Counted from the stretch's first letter, positions 39,841-49,713 are shown. The stretch is DNA of 64,000 nucleotides from Oceanisphaera litoralis (GCF_016907015.1 NZ_JAFBBE010000008.1:62001-126000), one strand, 5' to 3'. Numbers and translations are program-made. Notes: generated by a model not told the origin, from the letters alone.

Positions 39841-40391
39841 TGGAACAAGCAAGCCTTTACGGTCCGGTAGCCAACGACATCTGGCAGCGAATGGCCGGGA
39901 TCAAGCTGCTGATCTGCGATGTGGACGGGGTGCTGTCCGACGGCATGATCTATCTCGGCAACCGGGGCGAAGAATACAAGAATTTCTGCACCAAAGACGG
40001 TTTCGGCATCAAAGCCCTGCTCAATGCCGGTATTCAGGTGGCGGTGATCACCGGCCGGGACTCCCGTATCGTCAGCGAACGCATGGCCTCGCTCGGCGTC
40101 ACTCACGTCTATCAGGGCCAGAGCGACAAGATGCACAGCTATCGCGCCCTGCTGGATACCCTAAAGCTGGGGCCGGAGCAGGTTTCCTATATCGGCGACG
40201 ATGTGGTCGATTTGCCGGTGATGCGGGACTGCGGCCTGGGGGTAGCGGTATCCGATGCCCATCCGCTGGTGCTGCGGCACGCCGACTACGTCACCCGAAT
40301 CCAGGGCGGCCGGGGCGCGGTGCGCGAGTTGTGCGATCTGCTGCTTGAGGCGCGGGGAGAGCTGGAACAGGCCAGAGGCATGAGCCTGTGA
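39840..40391 (+). CDS. kdsC: 3-deoxy-D-manno-octulosonate 8-phosphate phosphatase
   Basis: KdsC is a HAD-family phosphatase releasing free Kdo. The product is 183 residues. The catalytic Asp pair is D27 and D29 in CDVDGVL; ITGRDS and GDDVVDLPV are the later HAD motifs. Its ATG shares a base with the kdsD stop. Confidence 0.96.
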   Translation: MEQASLYGPVANDIWQRMAGIKLLICDVDGVLSDGMIYLGNRGEEYKNFCTKDGFGIKALLNAGIQVAVITGRDSRIVSERMASLGVTHVYQGQSDKMHSYRALLDTLKLGPEQVSYIGDDVVDLPVMRDCGLGVAVSDAHPLVLRHADYVTRIQGGRGAVRELCDLLLEARGELEQARGMSL

Positions 40392-40936
40392 GTCGCCAGA
40401 CCTGGTGGTTTGGCGGCCTCTTCCTGCTCGCCCTTGTCTGCTGGCAGTGGTTCCGGCCGGTCACCGACGCCCCCGCCAACCAGCAGGATTATCAGCCGGA
40501 TTTTATTGCCAAAAACCTGAGCAGCGTGCAATACAATCAACTGGGTCTGCCCTACCGCGGCATGGATGCGGAATATGCGGAGTACTACGAACCGCTGGCC
40601 ATGACCCTGATGGAAAAACCTGTTATCTTGCTTTATTCGCCCGATGGCCGGCCCCAATGGCAGTTGAGCGGTGATGAGGGCATGATCAATACCAATGATA
40701 ATGCGGTATTGAACGGCACCGTGGTCGGCCGGGGGCTGCAACCCGATGCCCTGGTGAGAACCCTGACCACCGAATATCTGGAACTGGATTTTATTAAAAA
40801 CCAGCTGCGTTCCAACCGGAATGTGCAGCTGAGCAGCCCAACTTTCCGGGCCCAGGGCCAGGGGCTGCTGGGCAAGCTTGATCAACAAACGGTGGAATTA
40901 CTGCATGAAACCCGGGCAACCTACTTTACTCCTTAG
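40388..40936 (+). CDS. lptC: LptC, inner-membrane LPS transport protein
   Basis: LptC is the bitopic partner of LptB2FG that passes LPS to LptA. The product is 182 residues from a GTG start overlapping the kdsC stop. One transmembrane helix lies at about residues 6-22, then a periplasmic beta-jellyroll (YSPDGRPQWQLSGDEGMIN...LTTEYLELDFIKNQLRS). It overlaps lptA by 32 bases. Confidence 0.93.
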   Translation: MSRQTWWFGGLFLLALVCWQWFRPVTDAPANQQDYQPDFIAKNLSSVQYNQLGLPYRGMDAEYAEYYEPLAMTLMEKPVILLYSPDGRPQWQLSGDEGMINTNDNAVLNGTVVGRGLQPDALVRTLTTEYLELDFIKNQLRSNRNVQLSSPTFRAQGQGLLGKLDQQTVELLHETRATYFTP

Positions 40937-41435
40937 CATCGGCGGCCTGCTGGCCCTCGGCCTGAGCCTGGCCGAGGCCAAAGAGTCTGATTTCAACCAG
41001 CCGGTGACCATAGATGCCGGTCGTCAGCTGGTGGAGCTGGTCGACAACAAGGTGACCTTCAGCGATCGGGTCGTGGTCAAACAGGGCACCATGGATGTGC
41101 GGGCCGACAAACTGGTGGTGATCCGCAACGAGCAGGGACTGCAATCAATGACCGCTCACGGTGCGCCAGCCACCTATTATCAAGTGCTGGACAGCGGCCA
41201 GCCGGTCAAGGCCGAGGCCCGGGAAATCCACTACGATATGAAGGCGCGCACCATCACCCTGCTGAAGGAAGCGAAGCTGAAGCAGAACGACAACATCGTG
41301 ACCGGCTACCGGATTCGCTACCATATCGACAAGGAACAGATGGAGGCAGAAAGCCAGGGTGGATCAGACCGCGTCACCACCATTTTTCTGCCCGAACAGC
41401 TGCAGGACATGAATAAAAAAGAGACCCAGAACTGA
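40905..41435 (+). CDS. lptA: LptA, periplasmic LPS bridge protein
   Basis: LptA oligomerises into the trans-envelope bridge for LPS. From [10 protein letters not shown] the product is 176 residues with a signal peptide (to about residue 24, SLAEA) and an OstA/jellyroll domain. GGTGGA precedes this ATG. The nine-residue longer form inside lptC lacks a signal-like N-terminus. Confidence 0.94.
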   Translation: MKPGQPTLLLSIGGLLALGLSLAEAKESDFNQPVTIDAGRQLVELVDNKVTFSDRVVVKQGTMDVRADKLVVIRNEQGLQSMTAHGAPATYYQVLDSGQPVKAEAREIHYDMKARTITLLKEAKLKQNDNIVTGYRIRYHIDKEQMEAESQGGSDRVTTIFLPEQLQDMNKKETQN

Positions 41436-41437
41436 TC

Positions 41438-42163
41438 ATGGCAATACTGAAAGCCCGTGGGCTGCAGAAGAGTTACAAGGGGCGCCAGGTCGTGGCCGAT
41501 GTCAGCCTGACCGTCAATACCGGCCAGATCGTCGGCCTGCTCGGCCCCAACGGGGCCGGCAAGACCACCTCTTTCTACATGATAGTGGGCCTGGTGCAGC
41601 GCGACGCCGGCAGCATTACCATCGACGAGCATGACATCAGCCATGAACCCATGCATGTGCGAGCCCGGGCCGGTATCGGTTACCTGCCCCAGGAGGCCTC
41701 CATTTTTCGGCGCCTGAGCGTAGCCGACAATTTAATGGCGGTGCTCGAAACCCGCCAGGATCTGGACGCCGACGGCCGCAGCGAAAAAATGGAGCAACTG
41801 CTGGAAGAGTTCAACATCACTCATATCCGCGACAATACCGGCATGAGTCTGTCCGGTGGTGAACGCCGCCGGGTGGAAATTGCCCGCGCACTGGCGGCCG
41901 ATCCCCGCTTCATACTGCTGGATGAACCCTTTGCCGGGGTCGATCCCATCTCGGTCATCGACATCAAGAAAATCATTCTGCATCTGCGTGATAGAGGCCT
42001 GGGGGTACTGATTACCGATCACAATGTGCGCGAGACCCTGGACGTCTGCGAACGGGCCTATATTGTCAGTCATGGTCACCGTATCGCCGCCGGCACTCCG
42101 GCCGAGATTCTCGCGAACGAGCAGGTCAAGAAAGTCTATCTTGGTGAACAATTCAGCCTCTGA
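41438..42163 (+). CDS. lptB: LptB, ABC ATPase of the LPS exporter
   Basis: LptB energises LPS extraction from the inner membrane with LptFG (not in this window). The 241 residues match the family. Walker A is GPNGAGKT at 36-43, signature LSGGERRR, Walker [14 protein letters not shown]. Confidence 0.98.
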   Translation: MAILKARGLQKSYKGRQVVADVSLTVNTGQIVGLLGPNGAGKTTSFYMIVGLVQRDAGSITIDEHDISHEPMHVRARAGIGYLPQEASIFRRLSVADNLMAVLETRQDLDADGRSEKMEQLLEEFNITHIRDNTGMSLSGGERRRVEIARALAADPRFILLDEPFAGVDPISVIDIKKIILHLRDRGLGVLITDHNVRETLDVCERAYIVSHGHRIAAGTPAEILANEQVKKVYLGEQFSL

Positions 42164-42225
42164 GCTGATCCGCCGGAGCTCCCTGCGGTGACATATGCGG
42201 TTGACATAGAAGGACTTTACCAACG

Positions 42226-43665
42226 ATGAAGCCAACTCTTCAGTTACGTATGGGACAGCAGCTGACCATGACCCCCCAGTTGCAACAGGCCATTCGCCTG
42301 CTGCAACTGTCGAGCCTGGAGCTGCAGCAGGAAATTCAGCTGGCGCTGGAAAGCAACCCCCTGCTGGAACAGGAAGAGCCGGACAGCATTGAGGTGACCG
42401 ACGGCGGCAACGACGAACAGATGGCCGCCGATACCGCCATGGAGCAGAATCAGCTGTCCGACGAACTGCCGATGGACACCCACTGGGACGATATCTATAC
42501 CACCTCATCCGGAAGCGGTGGTAACGGCGGCCTGCCCGAAGGCATGGAAGATACCGTCTATCAGGGCGAAACCACCGAGACGCTGCAGGATTACCTGCTG
42601 TGGCAGATGCAACTGACCCCTTTCAGTGATACCGATCAGGCCATAGCACTGGCCATTATCGACGCCATCGATGACGCCGGCTACCTGACCCAGGATCTGG
42701 AAGATATCCTTGCCGCCGTCTCCGGCGGTGAACAGGAGATCGAAGCGGATGAGGTGGAGGCGGTGCTGAAGCGTATCCAGCATTTCGATCCTGTCGGTGT
42801 CGCCGCCCGCAGCGTGCAGGAATGTCTGCGCATTCAGCTGGACCCCTTTCCGGCCGACACGCCCTGGCTGAACCAGGCCCGCCTCGTGATTGACCAGCAT
42901 ATGGATTTGCTCGGCACCCGGGATTACCGCACCCTGCAACGCAAGACCAGACTGAAGGAAGAGGAGCTCAGGGAGGTACTGGCCCTGATCCAGCAGCTGG
43001 AGCCCAGGCCCGGTAACAGCGTGATCCAGAGCAGCTCCGAATACGTGATCCCGGATGTGGTGGTCACCAAGCGCCAGGGTGCCTGGATGGTCGAACTCAA
43101 CCAGGAAGCCATGCCGAAGGTACGGCTGAACCAAACCTATGCCGCCATGGCGCGCCAGCCCAGAAACAGTGAAGACGGCCAGTTTATCCGCAACCATTTG
43201 CAGGACGCCAAGTGGTTTATCAAGAGCCTGGAAAGCCGAAATGAGACCCTGCTCAAGGTTGCCAATTGTATTGTTGAACAACAACAGGCATTCTTTGAGT
43301 ATGGGCCCGAGGCCATGAAGCCGATGGTGCTGAATGATGTGGCCGAGGCGGTGGAAATGCACGAATCCACCATCTCCCGGGTGACCACACAGAAATTCAT
43401 GCATACTCCCAGAGGGGTGTTCGAGCTGAAGTACTTTTTCTCCAGCCATGTGGGTACAGACGATGGCGGAGAATGTTCGTCGACGGCAATTCGCGCCCTG
43501 ATCAGGAAACTGGTCGGTGCGGAAAACCCGGTCAAGCCACTGAGCGACAGTAAAATTGCCCAGCTGCTGGCCGAACAGGGGATACAGGTGGCCAGACGGA
43601 CCATCGCCAAGTACAGGGAATCGCTGGCCATCCCCCCTTCCAATCAGCGTAAACGCCTGATGTAA
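42226..43665 (+). CDS. rpoN: RNA polymerase sigma-54 factor
   Basis: RpoN directs polymerase to -24/-12 promoters that need enhancer-binding ATPases. The product is 479 residues. Region I is the Q/L-rich N-terminus ([20 protein letters not shown]), region II is acidic, and region III contains the helix-turn-helix ([19 protein letters not shown]) and the RpoN box [10 protein letters not shown] at 456-465. It begins the rpoN-hpf-ptsN-rapZ-ptsO block, typical of gammaproteobacteria. Confidence 0.98.
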   Translation: MKPTLQLRMGQQLTMTPQLQQAIRLLQLSSLELQQEIQLALESNPLLEQEEPDSIEVTDGGNDEQMAADTAMEQNQLSDELPMDTHWDDIYTTSSGSGGNGGLPEGMEDTVYQGETTETLQDYLLWQMQLTPFSDTDQAIALAIIDAIDDAGYLTQDLEDILAAVSGGEQEIEADEVEAVLKRIQHFDPVGVAARSVQECLRIQLDPFPADTPWLNQARLVIDQHMDLLGTRDYRTLQRKTRLKEEELREVLALIQQLEPRPGNSVIQSSSEYVIPDVVVTKRQGAWMVELNQEAMPKVRLNQTYAAMARQPRNSEDGQFIRNHLQDAKWFIKSLESRNETLLKVANCIVEQQQAFFEYGPEAMKPMVLNDVAEAVEMHESTISRVTTQKFMHTPRGVFELKYFFSSHVGTDDGGECSSTAIRALIRKLVGAENPVKPLSDSKIAQLLAEQGIQVARRTIAKYRESLAIPPSNQRKRLM

Positions 43666-43689
43666 AGGCAGATCTAGAAGGAAGACGAT

Positions 43690-43977
43690 ATGCAAATAAA
43701 TCTGACTGGACACCATGTAGACATCACGGATTCCCTGCGTGACTATGTGAACAGCAAGTTTTCCCGACTGGAGCGTCATTTCGACAACATTACCAATGTA
43801 CACGTCGTCCTCACACTCGAAAAATTGCAACAGGTTGCCGAAGCCAAAATCCATCTCAGCGGCGGTGAACTCTTTGCCAACTCTCAACATGACGATATGT
43901 ATGCCGCCATCGATGGCTTGATCGACAAGCTCGATCGCCAGATCATCAAACACAAAGAGAAGCTCAAGCAAAAATAA
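43690..43977 (+). CDS. hpf: ribosome hibernation-promoting factor (short form)
   Basis: Hpf binds the 30S mRNA channel in stationary phase and helps form inactive 100S ribosomes. The 95 residues correspond to the short gammaproteobacterial form (MQINLTGHHVDITDSLRDYV...). It is two bases before ptsN, and GAAGGAAG precedes its ATG. Confidence 0.96.
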   Translation: MQINLTGHHVDITDSLRDYVNSKFSRLERHFDNITNVHVVLTLEKLQQVAEAKIHLSGGELFANSQHDDMYAAIDGLIDKLDRQIIKHKEKLKQK

Positions 43978-43979
43978 CC

Positions 43980-44426
43980 ATGGAAGTCGCCGACATACTT
44001 AGCAGGGACTGCACCCGCAGTGCAGTCCCCTGCACGAGCAAAAAACGTGCTCTGGAAATCATCAGTGAACTGGCCGCCCTGCATCTCGATGTCAGCAGCC
44101 AGCAGTTGTTCGACTGCCTGCTGGCCCGGGAAAAAATGGGTAGCACCGGCATCGGTAACGGTATCGCCATTCCCCATGGCCGTATCGGCAATAACAACCG
44201 GGCGACGGCGGTGTTACTCACCTTTGCCGACCCGGTGGAATTCGATGCCATCGACAATCAACCGGTGGGCCTGGTGTTTGCCCTGCTGGTACCGGAGCAG
44301 GAGTGTAAACTGCATCTCAAGACACTGTCATTGATTGCCGAAAAACTCAGCAACAAGCAAGTCTGCAAGCAATTGCGCCAGGCCGGCAGCGATGACGAAC
44401 TCTACAACATCATGGTTTCTTCCTGA
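43980..44426 (+). CDS. ptsN: nitrogen PTS enzyme IIA (PtsN)
   Basis: PtsN is the terminal phosphoacceptor of the nitrogen phosphotransferase system and regulates K+ transport and other targets in E. coli. The product is 148 residues with the active H66 in GIAIPHGR. It receives phosphate from Npr (ptsO), encoded two genes downstream; PtsP is not in this window. Confidence 0.96.
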   Translation: MEVADILSRDCTRSAVPCTSKKRALEIISELAALHLDVSSQQLFDCLLAREKMGSTGIGNGIAIPHGRIGNNNRATAVLLTFADPVEFDAIDNQPVGLVFALLVPEQECKLHLKTLSLIAEKLSNKQVCKQLRQAGSDDELYNIMVSS

Positions 44427-44436
44427 GGAGAGCAAT

Positions 44437-45297
44437 ATGCAGTTGGTGATCGTCAGTGGTCGTTCGGGCTCGGGTAAAACCGTGGCCCTGCGTGTGCTCG
44501 AGGATCTGGGCTATTACTGTGTCGACAATCTGCCCGTCGAGTTGCTGCCCGACCTGGTACAGATGCGTCGGCGCGAACCCGGTGAGGTGGCGGTCAGTAT
44601 CGACGTGCGCAACCTGCCCGACAGTGCCGACAAACTGGAAGCCTGTCTGGCCGAAGTGTGCGCCATGGAAGGCGTCAGCCTGTCGAGTATCTTCATCGAT
44701 GCGGACAACGCCGCCCTTATTCGCCGCTTCGGCGACACCCGCCGACTGCACCCTCTGTCTCGTCTCAGCCTGACCCTGGACGAAGCCATCCGTCAGGAGA
44801 CCCATCTGCTGGCGCCCTTGTCTTCCGCCGCCGATCTACGCATCGATACCTCCGACCTCAGCATTCACGATCTGAGCGAAATTATCCGCGCCCGTATTCT
44901 CGGCAAGAAGGAACGGGAGCTGAACTGGGTATTCGAGTCCTTCGGCTACAAATACGGTATCTCTCAGGATGCGGACTTCGTGTTCGATGCCCGCTTTCTG
45001 CCCAACCCCCACTGGATAGCCGAACTGCGCCCCTTTACCGGCCAGGACGAGCCGGTCGCCGGCTATCTGGGCAGCCAGCCCGAGGTCACCAAGTACCTGT
45101 GGCAGATTGAAAACCTGCTGGTCACCTGGATGCCGCATCTGGAACGCAACAACCGCAGCTATGTCACTGTCGCCATCGGCTGCACCGGGGGCAAGCACAG
45201 ATCCGTGTATATCGTCGAACAGCTGGCGCGGGTATTCCGGCAGATGGGCAAAAGCGTACAACTGCGCCACCGCACCCTGGAAAAAAAACATGGCTAG
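44437..45297 (+). CDS. rapZ: RNase adapter protein RapZ
   Basis: RapZ binds GlcN6P and guides RNase E to GlmZ-type sRNAs in Enterobacteria, tuning GlmS and so envelope amino-sugar supply. From [20 protein letters not shown] the product is 286 residues. Walker A is GRSGSGKT (8-15); the C-terminal [17 protein letters not shown] is conserved. GAGGAG precedes the ATG. Whether glmY/glmZ exist in this organism cannot be seen here. Confidence 0.97.
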   Translation: MQLVIVSGRSGSGKTVALRVLEDLGYYCVDNLPVELLPDLVQMRRREPGEVAVSIDVRNLPDSADKLEACLAEVCAMEGVSLSSIFIDADNAALIRRFGDTRRLHPLSRLSLTLDEAIRQETHLLAPLSSAADLRIDTSDLSIHDLSEIIRARILGKKERELNWVFESFGYKYGISQDADFVFDARFLPNPHWIAELRPFTGQDEPVAGYLGSQPEVTKYLWQIENLLVTWMPHLERNNRSYVTVAIGCTGGKHRSVYIVEQLARVFRQMGKSVQLRHRTLEKKHG

Positions 45298-45565
45298 AAT
45301 TGAGCGAGATCTGCAAATCGTCAACAAGCTCGGACTCCATGCCCGAGCCGCCATTCAGCTGGTGCAGTTAACGCAACAATTCGATGCCACCGTCACCGTC
45401 TGTACTCAGGAAAAACAGGCCCCGGCCAACAGCGTCATGGGCCTGCTGATGCTGGAGACCGCCCAGGGGCACGCCATTCGCGTCGTCGCCGAAGGGCCGG
45501 ATGCAGAAGCGGCCATGAACGCCGTGTCCCGCCTGGTCGCCGACCGCTTCAACGAATCGGAATAA
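45290..45565 (+). CDS. ptsO: nitrogen PTS phosphocarrier Npr
   Basis: Npr is the HPr paralogue of the nitrogen PTS. From [20 protein letters not shown] it has 91 residues; the phosphorylated histidine is H17 (GLHARAA). It overlaps rapZ by eight bases. A 61-residue longer reading lies inside rapZ and is not real. Confidence 0.95.
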   Translation: MARIERDLQIVNKLGLHARAAIQLVQLTQQFDATVTVCTQEKQAPANSVMGLLMLETAQGHAIRVVAEGPDAEAAMNAVSRLVADRFNESE

Positions 45566-45602
45566 TTCCCCTATCCCGTCCCGCGCAGAGGCCTGAGCCC
45601 GG

Positions 45603-46964
45603 ATGACAGAATCAATCGAAAAACCAAGGACGCCGGATCACCTGGAAACCATCACCCAGGCGCTGAACGGCGGCATGTTCGTGCACGTTCGCCGCATGCT
45701 GCAGCAGATGCGCCCAGGCGACGTCGCCTGGCTGCTGGAATCTTCCCCCTCCCCCAGCCGCAAGGTCTTGTGGCAACTGATAGATCCGGATGAATACGGC
45801 GAAATTCTGGAAGAGCTGTCGGAAGAAGTCAGGGACGGTATTATCCGGTTGATGGATCCGGGAAAGCTGGCCGCCGCGCTGGAAGACATGGAGTCGGACG
45901 ATCTGGCCTATGTACTGCGGGACCTGCCCGAGCAGCTGTTCAACCAGGTGCTCACCCAGATGGACGAGCAGGACCGGCAGCGGGCACAACAGGCGTTGTC
46001 ATACCCGGAAGATACCGCCGGCTCCATCATGAACACCGAGTTCATTACCCTGCGCGCCGATGTCAGCATCGAGGTGGTACTGCGTTATCTGCGCCTGCAC
46101 ACCGAACTGCCGGAGGGCACCGATACCCTCTATGTGGTCGATCAACATAACCGGCTGCTGGGCGATATCTCCCTCGCCAGACTGGTGGTGCAGGATCCGG
46201 CCACCAGGGTCGCCGACGCCATGGACACCCAGGTGGAAGCCATTCCGCTGGCCATGAGCGATACCGAAGTCGCCAACCTGTTCGAGCGCCACGACTGGCT
46301 ATCGGCCCCTGTGGTCGACGACGACTACCAGTTGCTGGGCCGTATCACCATCGATGACGTGGTGGACATCATCCGTGAAGAGGGTGAGCACTCCATGATG
46401 GGCATGGCCAAGATGGACGATGATGAAGATACCTTCGCGCCGGTGCTGACCAGTGCCCGCCGTCGCTCCATCTGGCTCACCGTCAACCTGGGTTCGGCCC
46501 TGCTCGCCGCCAGCGTGTCCAACATGTTCGAAGAAACCCTGTCACAGCTGGCCACCCTGGCCATTCTGATGACCATAGTGCCTTCCATGGGCGGCATCGC
46601 CGGCAATCAGACCCTGGCACTGGTGATCCGCGGCATGGCGGTAGGCCATATCGGCGACAGCAACGCCCGCTGGCTGCTGACCAAGGAAGCACTGGTGGGG
46701 CTGTTCAACGGCCTGCTGTGGGCGGTGATGGTGGCGATAGTGGTGAGTCTGTGGAAAGGCAGCTGGGAGATAGGCCTGGTGCTGGCATCGGCCATGTTCA
46801 TCAACCTGTCGGTGGCCGGTCTGGCCGGCGCCGCCATTCCGCTGGTCATGCGCAAGCTCAACATCGATCCGGCGCTGGCCGGCTCCATGGCCCTGACCAC
46901 CGTCACCGACATCGTCGGCCTGTTCTCCTTCCTCGGCCTCTCGACCCTGATCCTGCTGCACTGA
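45603..46964 (+). CDS. mgtE: magnesium transporter MgtE
   Basis: MgtE is a Mg2+ channel gated by cytoplasmic Mg2+. The product is 453 residues: an N domain (about 20-130), a CBS pair (about 145-265) and five transmembrane helices (about 288-453), with the PSMGGIAGNQTLALVIRG pore-region motif. It follows ptsO in this neighbourhood in many marine gammaproteobacteria. Confidence 0.95.
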   Translation: MTESIEKPRTPDHLETITQALNGGMFVHVRRMLQQMRPGDVAWLLESSPSPSRKVLWQLIDPDEYGEILEELSEEVRDGIIRLMDPGKLAAALEDMESDDLAYVLRDLPEQLFNQVLTQMDEQDRQRAQQALSYPEDTAGSIMNTEFITLRADVSIEVVLRYLRLHTELPEGTDTLYVVDQHNRLLGDISLARLVVQDPATRVADAMDTQVEAIPLAMSDTEVANLFERHDWLSAPVVDDDYQLLGRITIDDVVDIIREEGEHSMMGMAKMDDDEDTFAPVLTSARRRSIWLTVNLGSALLAASVSNMFEETLSQLATLAILMTIVPSMGGIAGNQTLALVIRGMAVGHIGDSNARWLLTKEALVGLFNGLLWAVMVAIVVSLWKGSWEIGLVLASAMFINLSVAGLAGAAIPLVMRKLNIDPALAGSMALTTVTDIVGLFSFLGLSTLILLH

Positions 46965-47039
46965 ATTAAAGCTGTAAGCGGTCAGCCTGTCACTTAGTCA
47001 CAAGTTTTTGTTGATCTTAATGATGTCATCAGGCAAAAC

Positions 47040-47295
47040 GCACTGCTCAGCCGACACGCCGTAAACCCCTCCCTGGGGGCTCAAACCGCGCCATCCTTGG
47101 CGCGGATGGTCGGTTGAGCAGACACCCTTTGCCCTCCCGTTGGCAGCGGAGTGGTCTGTCAGTGGTGTTCACCGACGACTCGGCGCCTAAAAAGAAGTGA
47201 CTGGGATAGCCTCAGCCGACCATCACATGACAGGACGTCATGTGCTGAGCGTCGCAGGGATGCGGTTTAGCGTGTCGGAAGAGGCTACCCAGTTG
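47040..47295. repeat. nested inverted-repeat intergenic element (mgtE-pmbA)
   Basis: Several interleaved arms fold this 370-base gap: CTGCTCAGCCGAC (47043) with GTCGGTTGAGCAG (47109), one mismatch; CCGCGCCA (47086) with TGGCGCGG (47098); CACATGAC with GTCATGTG around 47224-47244; ACTGGGATAGCCTC (47200) with GAGGCTACCCAGT (47281), one base missing; and CCGACACGC-CG-TAAACC (47051) with GGTTTAGCGTGTCGG (47264). No ORF is convincing. It looks like a dispersed non-coding element rather than a terminator; no copy is seen elsewhere in the window. Confidence 0.7.
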
Positions 47296-47334
47296 CCTCT
47301 GAGCCTATTTTACGGACTGACAGACTTACAGTTC

Positions 47335-48684
47335 TTATTGTCCGGCGATTTTCATCTCGTCGATCAGCACCGAGCCGGTCTGCAGGCTGGAGCGGGTTTC
47401 CACGTCGGTACCGATGGCCTGAATGCCCGCAAACATATCTTTCAGATTACCGGCGATGGTGATCTCTTCCACCGGATAGGCGATTTCACCGTTTTCCACC
47501 CAGAAACCGGCCGCACCGCGGGAATAGTCGCCGGTGACGATATTCACGCCCTGGCCCATCATTTCGGTCACCAGCAGGCCGGTGCCCATCATCTTCAGCA
47601 ACTGTTCCAGACGGTGACCGCTGTTCGCCACCGTCCAGTTGTGAATGCCACCGGCGTGGCCGGTCAGCTCCATGCCCAGCTTGCGGGCCGAATAGCTGGT
47701 CAGCAGGTAGGATTTCAGCTCACCCTTCTCGATGATATGACGATCGTGCGTGCGCACCCCTTCGTTATCGAACGGCGAGCTGGCCAGTCCCTTGTGCAGG
47801 TGCGGCTGTTCGTGAATATCGAACCAGTCGGGAAAAATCCGCTCGCCAAGGGCATCGAGCAGAAAGGACGATTGGCGATACAGGTTGCCGCCGCTGATGG
47901 CCATCACCAGATGGCCGAACAGGCTGGCGGCCACGTCCGGGTGAAACAGCACCGGCGCCCGGGTGGTGTCGATTTTACGTCCACCCAGACGCCCCAGGGT
48001 GCGACTGACGGCTTCATCCGCCACCTGTTCGGGCGTCCAGAGATCCTCGAAGCTGCGCGCCGAGGTGTAGCCGTATTCACGCTGCATGTCGCCGTTCTGT
48101 TCGCCGATCAGCACACAGCTCATGCCGAAGCGGCTGCCCGCATAGCCCTTGATAAAGCCGTGGCTGTTACCGTAGACCTTGATGCCCAGGTTGCTGGAAA
48201 AACTGGCGCCGTCCGACTGCTTGATGCGGGGATCCCGGCCCAGCGCCTGTTGTTCGCAGCGCAGCGCCAGTTCGATACCGTCGGCGGGCTCGAGCTGACG
48301 AGGGAAGCACAGCTCAAGTTCGGGTGCATCCCAGGCCAGGGTGTCGGCATCGGCGATACCGGCGAAGGGATCGGCGGTGGTATAGCGGGAAATATCCAGC
48401 GCCGCCGCCACGGTGCGGGCGATGGCGTCCGGGCGCAGATCCGAGGTAGAGGCAGAGCCCTTGCGACCATCCCGATAAACGGCGATCCCTAGAGCACCGT
48501 CCTTGTTGAACTCGATATTTTCCAGTTCGCCGTTACGGGTATTGACCGACAGCCCGGTCTGCTTGCTGATGGACACTTCGGCGCTGTCTGCGCCCAGTCG
48601 CCTGGCGCTGTCCAGTGCCTGTTCTACGGCCAGCTCTAGCTGGCGCTGTTCGGTTTGAATTTCTGCTGGGGTCATGATTAACAT
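47335..48684 (-). CDS. pmbA: TldE/PmbA metalloprotease subunit
   Basis: PmbA (TldE) forms a heterodimeric protease with TldD that trims peptides, including microcin B17 leader and CcdA in E. coli. The product is 449 residues (start ATG at 48684, or three codons in at 48675). The N-terminal part EVSISKQTGLSVNTRNGELENIEFN and the C-terminal DYSRGAAGFWVENGEI are diagnostic. TldE lacks the HExxxH of TldD. It diverges from darP. Confidence 0.95.
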   Translation of the reverse strand: MLIMTPAEIQTEQRQLELAVEQALDSARRLGADSAEVSISKQTGLSVNTRNGELENIEFNKDGALGIAVYRDGRKGSASTSDLRPDAIARTVAAALDISRYTTADPFAGIADADTLAWDAPELELCFPRQLEPADGIELALRCEQQALGRDPRIKQSDGASFSSNLGIKVYGNSHGFIKGYAGSRFGMSCVLIGEQNGDMQREYGYTSARSFEDLWTPEQVADEAVSRTLGRLGGRKIDTTRAPVLFHPDVAASLFGHLVMAISGGNLYRQSSFLLDALGERIFPDWFDIHEQPHLHKGLASSPFDNEGVRTHDRHIIEKGELKSYLLTSYSARKLGMELTGHAGGIHNWTVANSGHRLEQLLKMMGTGLLVTEMMGQGVNIVTGDYSRGAAGFWVENGEIAYPVEEITIAGNLKDMFAGIQAIGTDVETRSSLQTGSVLIDEMKIAGQ

Positions 48685-48778
48685 CGCTGGCTCGGTTTGG
48701 AGTTAGCATAACAGACCCCTGCGCGCCTTGGGAGAAGCTGGTAATATATATGTAAATGTTAATTGAGACGGAAAAACT

Positions 48779-49309
48779 ATGAGCCAGCATGACGATCCCA
48801 CCGGGCACGATGATGAAATCGAATGGGTCAGTAAAAGTGAGATGAAACGGGAAAGCCGCGCCCTGCAGAAACTCGGTGAGTCACTGGTCAAGCTTCAACC
48901 CCATGAACTGGCCAGGGTGCCACTGGACGAGGATTTGCTGGAAGCCATAGAGCTGGCGCACAAACTCCACAACAAGCGGGAAGGTCTGCGCCGGCACATG
49001 TCCTATATCGGCAAGCTGATGCGCACCCGGGACGTCACCGATATTCAGAAGGCACTGGCGGGCTTCGAGCACAAGAGCGCCGTGGCCAACGCCCAGTTTC
49101 ACAAGCTGGAATTGTGGCGTGACCGCCTGATCAAGGAAGGCGACAAAGGGGTGAACGCCCTGCTGGCCGAGCACCGTAATCTGGATCGGCAAAAACTGCG
49201 TCAGCTGGCTCGCCAGGCTCGCAAGGAACTGGCCGCCGGCCTGCCCCCCCAGGGTTACCGCGAACTGTTTCAGTATCTGAAGCTGAATCTGGGATCCGAC
49301 GCCTCTTAA
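48779..49309 (+). CDS. darP: DarP (YjgA), 50S assembly-associated protein
   Basis: A 176-residue member of the DUF615 family; the E. coli homologue binds pre-50S particles. The acidic start (HDDPTGHDDEIEWVSKSEMKRE) and the R/K-rich remainder match. Adjacent, divergent pmbA is the usual partner. Its stop codon lies inside a 23-bp tandem duplication. Confidence 0.94.
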   Translation: MSQHDDPTGHDDEIEWVSKSEMKRESRALQKLGESLVKLQPHELARVPLDEDLLEAIELAHKLHNKREGLRRHMSYIGKLMRTRDVTDIQKALAGFEHKSAVANAQFHKLELWRDRLIKEGDKGVNALLAEHRNLDRQKLRQLARQARKELAAGLPPQGYRELFQYLKLNLGSDAS

Positions 49310-49380
49310 TCATGACCGGGCCGTCCTCTTGATCATGACCGAGCCGTCATTGATGACGAAGCAAGGATGACGAAGCAAGA
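49302..49380. repeat. two tandem duplications after darP (23 bp x2, 14 bp x2)
   Basis: The 23-base unit CCTCTT-ATCATGACCG-GCCGT (two mismatched positions) occupies 49302-49324 and 49325-49347; the first copy includes the darP TAA, the second would offer TGA. The 14-base unit ATGACGAAGCAAG(G/A) occupies 49353-49366 and 49367-49380. Confidence 0.85.
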
Positions 49381-49393
49381 TAAGCCGGACAGC

Positions 49394-49423
49394 ACAACGG
49401 GAGCCACGGCTCCCGTTGTTATT
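49394..49423. terminator. terminator between darP and the small secreted-protein gene
   Basis: ACAACGGGAGC and GCTCCCGTTGT form an 11-bp stem with a tight loop, followed by TATTAAC on the plus strand and preceded by sequence usable from the minus strand. It can serve both convergent genes. Confidence 0.65.
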
Positions 49424-49441
49424 AACAGGGTCACTCAGCAG

Positions 49442-49636
49442 TTAAAAACACATATCCGCCGGTTTTTTACCCATTTTACGTAATTTGGCACATTCACGGT
49501 TATCAGCACCGTCGCCCTCGCTCGCCATTTCCTGCACTACAGGCTGCTGCACATTCAGTACCGAACCGGCCTGAGCCGGCATTAACATCAACCCAAGGAC
49601 AGAGGCAAAGGCTATCGATAGCAATGCTTTCATCAT
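49442..49636 (-). CDS. small secreted protein with two cysteines, unknown function
   Basis: I do not recognise this 64-residue protein. It has a clear Sec signal peptide (MMKALLSIAFASVLGLML..., likely cut after AQA at residue 23) and a mature part of about 41 residues. That part is acidic in the middle (ASEGDGADNREC) and basic near the end (KLRKMGKKPADMCF), with two cysteines about 17 residues apart that could form a disulfide. GGAGGCGATA precedes the double ATG, a strong ribosome-binding site. It has its own gap on both sides and lies between darP/pmbA and tldD. Confidence 0.7.
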   Translation of the reverse strand: MMKALLSIAFASVLGLMLMPAQAGSVLNVQQPVVQEMASEGDGADNRECAKLRKMGKKPADMCF

Positions 49637-49713
49637 TATCGCCTCCAGGTTGCCGCCACGCTTTTGCGTGATTCAGCACCCTGTTAGACATCGTCTTGCC
49701 CCTGGAGTGCACA

